A stretch of 5,352 bases of DNA from Chloroflexota bacterium (GTDB lineage: Bacteria; Chloroflexota; UBA6077; JACQUR01). The stretch spans positions 1-5,352 of the forward strand of contig JACQUR010000310.1 of NCBI GenBank assembly GCA_016210245.1, in the 5' to 3' direction. Under the pieces are notes generated by a model. It ran no database searches. It was not told the origin of the DNA and was given only the letters and a program-made list of their open reading frames with translations. This document shows positions 1 to 5,204 of this stretch, one piece after another (position 1 is the stretch's first letter; every line of letters starts with the position of its first letter). A program made the translations under genes and the position numbers.

Positions 1-19
1 CCCCTGCTCACCACGCTCT

Positions 20-58
20 GCCGCCCTCGGGGCGGCGGGCAGACAGGGCCGACTGCCC
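20..58. repeat. GC-rich paired hairpins, dispersed-repeat type
   Basis: Two small hairpins lie back to back. The first is a perfect 7-bp stem (20-26 with 30-36, three-base loop). The second is a 6-bp stem, GGGCAG (37-42) with CTGCCC (53-58), followed by the tail CCTACGA. The tail resembles the CTACGA that follows the GC-rich core of the palindromic element at 977-982, which suggests related dispersed repeats. No U-tract follows, so an intrinsic terminator is not supported. No coding frame was found in bases 1-176. Confidence 0.5.
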
Positions 59-108
59 CTACGACCTCCACGCACCAGAACTGGGCGGACCCCTTCCGAC
101 CCGCGCGC

Positions 109-138
109 TTTCCGCGCTCGCGCTCGAGTGTGTAGAAT
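109..138 (+). promoter_or_regulatory. candidate vapBC promoter
   Basis: TAGAAT at 133-138 matches the bacterial -10 consensus at five of six positions and lies in a locally A/T-rich patch within GC-rich DNA. A weak -35-like TTTCCG (109-114) lies 18 bases upstream. The position, about 40 bases before the vapB start, is right for a promoter, and the adjoining inverted repeat (141-167) would place a repressor over the start of transcription. The -10 is plausible and the -35 is weak. Confidence 0.4.
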
Positions 139-140
139 TA

Positions 141-167
141 CCTATCCCAAGTGCGTACAGGAATAGG
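141..167 (+). promoter_or_regulatory. candidate autoregulatory operator of vapBC
   Basis: An imperfect inverted repeat, CCTATCCC (141-148) and GGAATAGG (160-167), is separated by 11 bases and has seven of eight arm positions complementary. It sits just downstream of the candidate -10 and overlaps the Shine-Dalgarno of the antitoxin gene. VapB-type ribbon-helix-helix antitoxins usually repress their own operon by binding such palindromes, so this is the natural operator candidate. The assignment is inference from position and symmetry. Confidence 0.4.
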
Positions 168-176
168 AGGCGGTTG

Positions 177-404
177 ATGGCGCGCCTGTCACGCAAGAAC
201 CTGATGGTCGACGCGGAGAAAGTCCGGGAGCTGGCGCGTCGGCGCCAGACGAGCGAGTCGGGAGCTGTCCGCGAGGCGGTGGACTTTGCCCTCGCCGCGG
301 AGGAGGTCATGGCCGCCGTGCGGGAGCTGCACCAGCGTGGCGGGCTCGACGACGTCTTCGGCCGGCTGCCGGACGAGAGCGCCGTGCCGCCCGCCACGTC
401 GTAG
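177..404 (+). CDS. vapB: VapB-like ribbon-helix-helix antitoxin
   Basis: A 75-residue protein, predicted to be the antitoxin of a type II toxin-antitoxin pair: its N-terminal half would dimerise and bind the operator, and its C-terminal tail would wrap and neutralise the PIN toxin encoded next. The start is ATG at 177, because AGGAGG (165-170) lies six bases upstream; a TTG one codon earlier is less well spaced. Residues about 1-45 fit a ribbon-helix-helix: a short basic strand (ARLSRKNLMVD), a helix with LARRRQTSES, then AVREAVDFAL, which matches the SES.AVREAV pattern of VapB-like proteins. The tail (about 50-75) is acidic, then Pro/Ala-rich and probably disordered. Only five bases separate it from the toxin gene, so the two should be co-transcribed. 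Transcription is probably autoregulated through the palindrome at 141-167. The family call rests on pattern and context; the exact antitoxin subfamily is not determined. Confidence 0.78.
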   Translation: MARLSRKNLMVDAEKVRELARRRQTSESGAVREAVDFALAAEEVMAAVRELHQRGGLDDVFGRLPDESAVPPATS

Positions 405-409
405 CCGCG

Positions 410-868
410 GTGGCCCGCCCGGATGTCCCGGATACGAGCGCGCTGCTCGATGCGCTCCGCCGGCCCGACCGATGGCCGGCGCTCGATCGGTCGCTGCGGT
501 CTGGCCACGTCTGGCTGTCGTCGGTCGTCGTGGCCGAGCTCTATGCCGGAACGCGGTCGCCAGCGGACGCCCTGCTCCTGGACCGGATTGTAGCTGCTCT
601 GGAGAGGGTGCAGCGGGTGCTCACGCCCACCGCGGCGGACTGGGCGCGGGCGGGCCGCCTGATGGCGCGGCGCATCCGTCTGCAGGGCGACTTGCGGCCG
701 CGCGACCACCTGGCCGACGTGTTGATCCTGGTTTCTGCCGCGCGCTTGCACGGCGTGGTCGTCACTGCGAACCTGCGGCACTTCGAGGCCTGGGCTCGGC
801 TGGCCGTTGCGTCGGGATTGGACGTGGCCGTCCGTCCGCTCGCAGAAGCGGAGCAGCGGGGCTACTGA
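410..868 (+). CDS. vapC: VapC-like PIN-domain toxin ribonuclease
   Basis: A 152-residue single PIN domain, a Mg2+-dependent ribonuclease fold; VapC toxins usually cleave tRNA or rRNA and arrest growth. The expected acidic set is present: Asp8 in VPDTSALL, Glu43 in VVVAELYAG, Asp103 in HLADVLILVSAA, and Asn121 in the TANLRHFE motif near the end of the fold. Length is normal for the family. The start is GTG at 410, five bases after the vapB stop; no clear Shine-Dalgarno precedes it, so translation probably depends on ribosomes finishing vapB, a common way to keep antitoxin in excess. The last codon and stop (TAC TGA, 863-868) lie inside the left arm of the palindromic element at 863-1026. The opposite-strand frame over this gene is a high-GC shadow. 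Catalytic residues look intact, so the toxin is probably active; its RNA target cannot be read from sequence. Confidence 0.88.
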   Translation: MARPDVPDTSALLDALRRPDRWPALDRSLRSGHVWLSSVVVAELYAGTRSPADALLLDRIVAALERVQRVLTPTAADWARAGRLMARRIRLQGDLRPRDHLADVLILVSAARLHGVVVTANLRHFEAWARLAVASGLDVAVRPLAEAEQRGY

Positions 869-1026
869 TCGCTGCATACGGATCTAAGCATCGCCTGAAA
901 CCCGTCGCGCGGGGGCTTGCCCCCCGCCCCGCGCCCTGCAGGCTGGGTGCCCCCGGGCGGGGGACAAGCCCCCGCGCTACGATGCCCGTGCGCAACGATG
1001 TTTAGATCTTTATGCAGCGATCAGTA
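863..1026. repeat. 164-bp palindromic element between convergent genes
   Basis: Outer arms 863-893 and 996-1026 are inverted copies agreeing at 28 of 31 positions and beginning TACTGATCGCTGCATA at both ends. Inner GC-rich arms 907-929 and 955-977 agree at 22 of 23 positions (GCGCGGGGGCTTG...). They are joined by poorly paired linkers (894-906, 978-995) and a 25-base centre (930-954). It contains no gene. Both convergent genes, vapC on + and the 81-aa gene on -, end with a TAC TGA supplied by the arms. The structure resembles a miniature inverted-repeat element; a terminal TA on each side would fit a TA-duplicating (IS630/Tc1-like) transposase, but that is conjecture. It may also act as a two-way transcription end or mRNA stabiliser. 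No U-run follows either side. Confidence 0.85.
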
Positions 1027-1266
1027 ATCCCTGGTTTCTCTCTTCACCGCCTCGGATCCGACGCGCTGGCTACCCGGCAGCACGTAGCGTCCCTGGTCGT
1101 CTCGCTCCAGAGGCGTCCGCTCCCGAACGCGGCCCCAGGCGAGCAGGATGTCCCGGTACTCGGCATCCTCCAGTTCGACCAGCAGGTCGAAGAACAGCGC
1201 GGGGCCCTCACTCAGACGCCGCAGGATGCGCTGGACCAGGACCTCGACTCGCTGGTTGTCCTCCAT
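1021..1266 (-). CDS. small hypothetical protein downstream of ubiD, winged-helix-like
   Basis: Not recognised as a named family. The start chosen is ATG at 1266, because AGGAGGG (1279-1273) lies six bases upstream; the frame is open back to 1323, but those codons run through a hairpin and lack a ribosome site. The product is 81 residues: a charged helix (RVEVLVQRILRRLSEG, residues 6-21), a hydrophobic ALFFDLLVELEDAEYRDILLAW stretch split here for description into FFDLLVEL (25-32) and YRDILLAW (37-44), then RERTPLERDDQGRYVLP (48-64), which could be the strand-turn-strand wing of a winged helix. No cysteines, signal peptide or membrane segment are seen. The tail ends RETRDY with the stop inside the palindromic element. 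It lies 167 bases after the ubiD stop on the same strand, so co-transcription is plausible. A role as regulator or partner of the decarboxylase is only inference. The strong ribosome site and sensible fold make it a likely real gene. Confidence 0.65.
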   Translation of the reverse strand: MEDNQRVEVLVQRILRRLSEGPALFFDLLVELEDAEYRDILLAWGRVRERTPLERDDQGRYVLPGSQRVGSEAVKRETRDY

Positions 1267-1272
1267 AATGAA

Positions 1273-1279
1273 CCCTCCT
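1273..1279 (-). promoter_or_regulatory. strong Shine-Dalgarno fixing the 81-aa start
   Basis: The - strand reads AGGAGGG, then six bases, then ATG at 1266. It is among the best ribosome sites in the window and decides in favour of the internal ATG over any upstream start. It lies about 12 bases after the hairpin at 1291-1328, which could influence access to it. Confidence 0.7.
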
Positions 1280-1290
1280 GCACGGATGGT

Positions 1291-1328
1291 CCCCGGCCAG
1301 CACAGGCGGCTCGCCTGTGCCACCGGGG
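1291..1328. repeat. strong hairpin between ubiD and the 81-aa gene
   Basis: A perfect 9-bp stem, GCACAGGCG (1300-1308) with CGCCTGTGC (1312-1320), has a three-base loop. It is extended by a second 6-bp stem, CCCCGG (1291-1296) with CCGGGG (1323-1328), across a small internal loop. On the - strand transcript it lies between the 31-bp palindrome and the Shine-Dalgarno of the 81-aa gene. There is no U-tract, so it is more likely a dispersed palindromic repeat or an mRNA-processing or stability element than an intrinsic terminator. Confidence 0.7.
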
Positions 1329-1333
1329 CCGGC

Positions 1334-1432
1334 CAGCACTCAGAAGGAGTTCAGATTTGAGAGTGCAGAGTGCAGATTTCAATCTGCACTCTGCACTCTC
1401 AAATCTGAACTGGCACTCAGCACTCAGCACTG
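1334..1432. repeat. heptad repeat cluster containing a perfect 31-bp palindrome
   Basis: Positions 1348-1378 and 1381-1411 are perfect inverted copies (31 bp) around a two-base centre (TC, 1379-1380). GCACTC or its complement occurs seven times in the cluster (starts 1336, 1361, 1368, 1386, 1393, 1413, 1420), with a near-copy at 1427. Copies are spaced by seven inside each tandem run, for example CACTCAG twice at 1414-1427. The palindrome is much more A/T-rich than the surrounding genes. It begins 23 bases after the ubiD stop on the - strand. It resembles short tandem heptad repeats known from some cyanobacterial genomes. It could stabilise the 3' end of ubiD mRNA or attenuate read-through, but no U-run is present. 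Confidence 0.88.
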
Positions 1433-1433
1433 C

Positions 1434-2786
1434 TTACCCCAGGTAGTCGCTCAGCCGCACGCGGTCCTTGAAGGCAGGGCGCAGCCGCTGGTACCTGCTC
1501 CGGGGGATGCCCTCCGGGATGGTCGCGTCGATGCCCAGCCTGGCGCTGGTGGGTAGCTGGTCGCGCGGCAGCTCCCAGGCGCGCACGCTCGGATCGAGGT
1601 GCTTGCCCCGCGCGCCAGGGACGATGATGACGTCTCGGTCGGCCTGGACGCGCATGGTGATCGCCCAATCGACCTCGTCCGGGTCGAAGATATCGATGTC
1701 GTCGTCGGTCACGATCACCCACTTGACGTAGCTCAGGGGCAGCAGAGCCAGCACCGCGTTCTTGCCTTCGCCCTCCCGCTTGCGAATGGCGGCGATCAGC
1801 TTCCACGAGCCCAGCCCGCCCGGCGTGCTGGTGACCGCTCGCACGTCGATGCCGGCCACGCGCAGCGCCTGCCAGGCCGAGGCCTCCACGGCCAGGGAGC
1901 CGAGCCAGATGTTCTCGAAAGGCATGGTGGTGACGTGGAACAGGGCGTCGCGGCGCATCGTGATCGCCTTGACGTCGATCACCGGATTGCCGTGTTGTTC
2001 GCTTTGCAGGTGGGTCACGTCGCCAAAGGGGCCCTCGTCCTTCGTCCAGCCAATGGGTGGGATCTCGCCTTCCAGGACGATCTCGGCATCGGCGGGCACC
2101 TCGAGATCGACCGTCTCGGCTTTCACCAGGGGCACGGGCGCGCCGTGGAGCCCGCCGGCCAGCGCAAACTCGTCCGTGCCGGTGGCCGCGCGGTACGCTG
2201 CGGCCACGTGCTCGGCGGCGTGGGCTCCGACGACGACCGCCACCTCCAGCGGCTCGTTCTTGCTGAGACGGCGCTGGTAGAAGGTGCGCAGATCGGTGGG
2301 CGAGCTGAGGTCGATGCTGGTCTGGCGGGGTGTCCGGTACATCAGGCGGTAACAGCCCGCGTTGCGCCCGTACTCCGGATCTCTGGCGATGGCGATGGCG
2401 CTGCTGATGTAGGGCCCCCCATCCCGCTCGCTGAGGAATGGGATCGGCAGGCGGGTGAGATCGACCTCGTCGCCAAGCCACCTGACCTCTTTCACCGGCC
2501 CGCTGGAGACGGTTTCGGGTGGAATGGGGTGCTCCAGCGCATGCTGAAACCGGTGCGCCACGTCCTGCTCCGTGGCTCCGAGACTCAGCGCCAGGCGCCG
2601 GCGCGTTCGGACCAGCCCGCCCACCAGTGGCACCGCGTAGCCGCGCACGCGCTCGAACAGGAGCGCCTGCGCCGACTGGGCGATGAGGCCCGACACGTGC
2701 CTGGCGTCGACTTCTTTCCTGATTCGAACGAGCTCACCCTGCTCCTCGAGCACCCGGATCTGGTCGCGGAGGTCGGCCTTCTGCAT
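1434..2786 (-). CDS. ubiD: UbiD-family prenylated-FMN decarboxylase
   Basis: A 450-residue cytosolic enzyme of the UbiD family, which reversibly decarboxylates aromatic or alpha,beta-unsaturated acids using prenylated FMN and a divalent metal. Family landmarks are in order: RDGGPYISSAIAIARDPEYG (121-140), the active-site arginine candidate Arg147 in GCYRLM, VPADAEIVLEGEI (230-242), and the acidic pair Glu251 and Asp256 in EGPFGD. These correspond to the Arg-Glu-Glu/Asp catalytic set of UbiD enzymes. VTDDDIDIFDPDEVDWAI (359-376) and LGIDATIP (417-424) complete the C-terminal signature. Length is close to family norms and the frame is intact. The start is ATG at 2786 with GAGGG (2797-2793) six bases upstream; that site abuts the 17-base repeat half-copy. 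No ubiX prenyltransferase is present in the window, so the cofactor must come from elsewhere. The substrate is not determined: quinone-pathway and aromatic-degradation members look alike at this level. The gene symbol denotes the family. Confidence 0.93.
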   Translation of the reverse strand: MQKADLRDQIRVLEEQGELVRIRKEVDARHVSGLIAQSAQALLFERVRGYAVPLVGGLVRTRRRLALSLGATEQDVAHRFQHALEHPIPPETVSSGPVKEVRWLGDEVDLTRLPIPFLSERDGGPYISSAIAIARDPEYGRNAGCYRLMYRTPRQTSIDLSSPTDLRTFYQRRLSKNEPLEVAVVVGAHAAEHVAAAYRAATGTDEFALAGGLHGAPVPLVKAETVDLEVPADAEIVLEGEIPPIGWTKDEGPFGDVTHLQSEQHGNPVIDVKAITMRRDALFHVTTMPFENIWLGSLAVEASAWQALRVAGIDVRAVTSTPGGLGSWKLIAAIRKREGEGKNAVLALLPLSYVKWVIVTDDDIDIFDPDEVDWAITMRVQADRDVIIVPGARGKHLDPSVRAWELPRDQLPTSARLGIDATIPEGIPRSRYQRLRPAFKDRVRLSDYLG

Positions 2787-2792
2787 ACCTGT

Positions 2793-2817
2793 CCCTCACG
2801 GTCGCGGCTCGGATAGG
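2793..2817. repeat. half-copy of the 5245-5314 palindrome in the ubiD leader
   Basis: CGGTCGCGGCTCGGATA (2799-2815) recurs exactly, in reverse complement, at 5245-5261, where it forms the outer part of a 70-bp palindrome. Seventeen identical bases in a 5-kb window is more than chance would readily give, even at high GC. The sequence continues into CCCTC (2793-2797), the complement of the ubiD Shine-Dalgarno, so the repeat may contribute the ribosome site. In addition, GGATAGGA (2811-2818) is an inverted copy of TCCTATCC (2883-2890). Confidence 0.7.
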
Positions 2818-2884
2818 ACCCCTCACATGATGATGGCGTACCAGCAGGTCTCCGTGTCTCCCTGGTGAGTCTTGAGAGGCGCTC

Positions 2885-3034
2885 CTATCCAGGATCCCGG
2901 GTGCCCATTGTAGCACTCTGCGGGCGGACGAACACCCGCAGGTAGCGTGGCCTGGCGAACACGGACTCGCCCACCTGCAGGGCGAGCTGGCGGTAGGTCT
3001 CCTTTGATCCGTCAAGCGAGGAGCCGAGGGGCAC
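2885..3034 (-). pseudogene. probable 3' remnant of a CysA-type ABC transporter ATPase gene
   Basis: An open frame of 49 codons from a GTG at 3034 to TAG at 2887-2885, out of frame with hemW and overlapping its last 23 bases. Codons from about 3005 to 2920 have strongly G/C third positions, as in real genes here. The translation, containing ETYRQLALQVGESVFARP then RYLRVFVRP, resembles the last 30 or so residues of sulfate/molybdate-type ABC ATPases (pattern Y..L.L..G..V.V.P...RVF), part of the TOBE-like C-terminal region. No Shine-Dalgarno is properly placed for the GTG, and no ATPase motif is present. The best reading is a gene tail left after a deletion or rearrangement that joined it to the hemW end. 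Alternatives are a genuine small protein or chance. The homology is from memory of the family and has not been searched. Confidence 0.4.
2907..2912 (-). promoter_or_regulatory. candidate -10 element upstream of ubiD
   Basis: The - strand reads TACAAT (2912-2907), matching five of six -10 positions, about 120 bases before the ubiD start. No good -35 hexamer is seen 16-18 bases upstream. The element lies inside the proposed ATPase remnant. If active, it would give ubiD and the 81-aa gene their own transcript, independent of hemW. Confidence 0.25.
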
Positions 3035-4199
3035 CGTTCGCCACCGCGGCCTGCAGCCGCGCCAGGATCTCGTTGGTCACCAGCAAGCTGGCCTCCGCCA
3101 CCCGCAGCCGCCCTGCGTGCCACTCCAGGGGCCCGCCGGCGATCAGCACCTCCAGCTCTGCGCCCAGCACCTCGGATAACTGTCGCCCGAACCGCGCCTC
3201 GAACCGCGCCGGGTCCACCCCCTCGCGCAGGCGCAGCCCCAGGGCCAGGTAGTCCTGCATCCGGGTCTGCGCGGGCGTCTGCTCCCACTCGACCCGCTCG
3301 GGCTGGCCGGCCAGGGCAGTGCGGAGGTAGGTCTGGACGTGGGGTGTGTTCTTGTAGCGCTGGCCCTGCCACGACGAGGCCGCCCCGGCCCCCACCCCCA
3401 GGTACGGCTCGTCCCGCCAGTAGGTCAGGTTGTGGCGCGAGGCGCGCCCCGGCCTGGCCCAGTTGGAGAGCTCGTAGTGCTCGAAGCCCCGCTCGGCCAG
3501 CAGCGTGCGGGCTAGCTCGTACTGGCGGGCGATGGCCTCGTCCCGCGGCAGGCTCACCCGCCCCTGCTCCACCCAGCGCGCCATCGGCACGCTCGGCTCC
3601 AGGGTGAGCAGGTAACAGGAGAGGTGGTCGGGCTCCAGCACCAGCGCCCGCTCCAGGGTGTGGCGCCAGCGCGCCAGGCCCAGCCCGGGCAGCCCGTACA
3701 TCAGGTCCAGGCTCAGGTTGGCCATGCCCGCCGCCTGCGCGGCCCGCACGGCGGCCTCCGCCCGCGCGCTGGAGTGGCGCCGCCTCAGCAGGCGCAGGGT
3801 AGGGTCGTGAAAGCTCTGGACCCCGAGGCTCAGGCGGTTGACCCCTGCCGTGCGGAACCCCCGTACCTGGTCTTCGGTCAGGTCGTCGGGGTTGGCCTCC
3901 AGGGTCGTCTCCGCCTCCGCCGCCAGCGCGAAGTGGCGCGCCACCACCTCCAGCACCCGCGCCACCTGCCGGGGCTCCAGGAGACTCGGCGTGCCGCCGC
4001 CGAAGAAGACGCTGTGCAGCTCGGCCCGCGGCTGCTGGCCGATCTCCTGCTCCACCGCCTCCAGGTAGCGCGGGATCAGCTCGAACCCGTGCGCCTGCCG
4101 ATCGAAGTCACAGTAGGAGCAGATGGTGACGCAGTAGGGGATGTGGATGTAGAGAGCAGCAGTACTAGTCAGCAAAATCCTGCGTGAACATCTTACCAT
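3012..4199 (-). CDS. hemW: HemW, radical SAM heme chaperone
   Basis: A 395-residue radical SAM protein. HemW binds heme and a [4Fe-4S] cluster and delivers heme to client proteins such as respiratory enzymes. Visible motifs are YIHIPYC followed by the cluster cysteines Cys23, Cys27 and Cys30 (CxxxCxxCDF), the SAM-binding GGGTP (67-71), EANPD (101-105), NRLSLGVQSF (121-130), LDLMYGLPG (164-172), and HNLTYW (256-261), the HNxxYW motif linked to heme binding in HemW. A C-terminal winged-helix-like region includes LLVTNEILARL (372-382). The residue after CxxxCxxCD is Phe where true HemN coproporphyrinogen dehydrogenase has a fourth cysteine, and the HemN-type N-terminal extension is absent, so HemN is rejected. 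The ATG at 4199 overlaps the upstream gene by 35 bases, suggesting translational coupling. A TTG at 4175 would give a shorter, also plausible N-terminus, so the exact start is uncertain. The reading frame is complete. Confidence 0.93.
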   Translation of the reverse strand: MVRCSRRILLTSTAALYIHIPYCVTICSYCDFDRQAHGFELIPRYLEAVEQEIGQQPRAELHSVFFGGGTPSLLEPRQVARVLEVVARHFALAAEAETTLEANPDDLTEDQVRGFRTAGVNRLSLGVQSFHDPTLRLLRRRHSSARAEAAVRAAQAAGMANLSLDLMYGLPGLGLARWRHTLERALVLEPDHLSCYLLTLEPSVPMARWVEQGRVSLPRDEAIARQYELARTLLAERGFEHYELSNWARPGRASRHNLTYWRDEPYLGVGAGAASSWQGQRYKNTPHVQTYLRTALAGQPERVEWEQTPAQTRMQDYLALGLRLREGVDPARFEARFGRQLSEVLGAELEVLIAGGPLEWHAGRLRVAEASLLVTNEILARLQAAVANGAPRLLA

Positions 4200-5154
4200 G
4201 CAGCCCCCCGTCCACCACCCCGATGCCGACCCGCCGGTAGGAGGGGCTCAGGATGTTGGCCCGGTGGCCCTCGCTCTCCATCAGCCCCCGATGGGCGGCC
4301 TCCAGGTTCGGCGCCAGGGCGATGTTCTCCCCGATCAGCCGCGCCGGCACTCTGGCCACCCGCGCCCGGTCGGCTGCCGTCCCCCCATCCTGGCCCTGGT
4401 GAGCGAAGTAGCCGTCCTCGAACATCTCGGCCGAGTGCTGGCGCGCCAGTTGGCGTAGCTCCGGGTCCATGGCCAGCGGCGGCAGGCCGGCCTTGCGCCG
4501 CTCCTGGTTGACCAGGGCCAGCATCTGCTCCTCGGCCGCCGCATCCACCGAGGGCTGGGCTACCTGGAAGGGCAGGCGGAGGCGCTCGGTGGGAGCCGGG
4601 TGCAGGCTGAACAGGCCGATCGTGTCCAGAGCCGCGTCCCCGAAGATGGCCGAGAACTGGCCGCTCAGCCCGACGCCGGCTGTCGCCAGCGGGGCGGCGA
4701 TCCGCCCCTCCCGCACCGTCGCCTTGGCGCCATCCGGCAGCGGCAGCGCCAGCGCCAGCGTCAGCCACAGCATCGCCAGCAACAGCCCCTTGGCGACGCC
4801 GGGCGCTGCCCCCAGCGCGGCGACGAGGGCGCCTCGGCCCCCCAGCAGCGAGGAGCGGCGTAGCAGGCGGCGGGCCAGGGCGCGGAACAGCATGTCCGAC
4901 ACGATCCCCACGGCGAGGAACGCCAACGGGCGAGCCAGGGTCGGCGCCAGGCCGGTCTCCACGCTGGCCACCTGGGCCACCCGCCCGTACCCCACCAGGG
5001 CCAGCTCCAGCGAAATCGCGATCCCGGCCAGGTCCAGTGCGGCCAGGACGAGCCCCAGCCGTATCCCCTGCAGGCCGTAGAACACGACCGCACCCAGGAC
5101 CACCAGGTCGACCATCGAGAGCTGAGCCAGCACCGCCCGCAGTTGTTCGATCAT
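4165..5154 (-). CDS. CvpA-like membrane domain fused to CAP/SCP domain
   Basis: A 329-residue, two-part protein. Residues about 10-140 hold four probable membrane segments (near 14-35, 37-58, 74-95, 110-140) with an arginine-rich stretch (RALARRLLRR, 91-100) between the third and fourth, as in CvpA/colicin V production-type proteins. A linker (about 145-205) leads to a CAP (SCP/PR-1-like) domain, residues 208-328. This shows LALVNQERRKAGLPPLAMD (212-230), His240 in ARQHSAEM, His252 in GYFAHQGQDGG, Glu276 in GENIAL, SEGHRANILSPSYRRVGIGV (294-313), and the terminal FTQDF. Both cavity histidines and the glutamate are present. The CAP part is expected outside the membrane, but its role in bacteria is largely unknown; cell-envelope binding or adhesion is the usual guess. 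The start is ATG at 5154 with a modest GGTGG just upstream. The stop overlaps hemW, so the pair forms an operon, although no functional link to heme delivery is apparent. Confidence 0.87.
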   Translation of the reverse strand: MIEQLRAVLAQLSMVDLVVLGAVVFYGLQGIRLGLVLAALDLAGIAISLELALVGYGRVAQVASVETGLAPTLARPLAFLAVGIVSDMLFRALARRLLRRSSLLGGRGALVAALGAAPGVAKGLLLAMLWLTLALALPLPDGAKATVREGRIAAPLATAGVGLSGQFSAIFGDAALDTIGLFSLHPAPTERLRLPFQVAQPSVDAAAEEQMLALVNQERRKAGLPPLAMDPELRQLARQHSAEMFEDGYFAHQGQDGGTAADRARVARVPARLIGENIALAPNLEAAHRGLMESEGHRANILSPSYRRVGIGVVDGGLHGKMFTQDFAD

Positions 5155-5204
5155 CGCCCACCGTCCGCCTCTCCAAGCGCACGCCCCATGCCGGCACGTG
5201 TCTG

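Noticed and set aside
59..877. Long - strand open frame opposite vapBC
   Set aside because: It is the antisense shadow of two genes with clear motifs and good signals, is rich in Arg/Ser/Pro low-complexity sequence, and shows no family pattern.
1267..1323. N-terminal extension of the 81-aa gene to 1323
   Set aside because: It would translate through half of a strong hairpin and has no ribosome site, whereas the ATG at 1266 has a near-perfect one.
1291..1411. Rho-independent terminator after ubiD
   Set aside because: The stems are strong, but no U-tract follows on the - strand transcript and a gene with a good ribosome site lies just downstream.
1334..1432. CRISPR array
   Set aside because: The repeats are heptads and a palindrome without uniform repeats and unique spacers, and no cas gene is present.
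2031..2036. Asp instead of Glu in the second acidic position of the UbiD EGPFG(D/E) motif (residue 256)
   Set aside because: Asp at this position is, to my recollection, common in the UbiD family, so it is not a sign of inactivation.
1599..2816. 405-codon + strand frame opposite ubiD
   Set aside because: The - strand frame carries the full UbiD signature. The antisense frame is long only because high-GC genes rarely give stops in that phase.
3012..4199. Annotation as oxygen-independent coproporphyrinogen III oxidase (HemN)
   Set aside because: It has CxxxCxxCDF rather than the four-cysteine HemN motif, carries HNxxYW, and lacks the HemN-type N-terminal extension; HemW fits better.
4736..4780. 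Short GGCAGC/GCCAGC-like hexamer run
   Set aside because: It is explained by the Leu-Ala-Leu-Pro codons of the fourth membrane segment of the CvpA-CAP protein.
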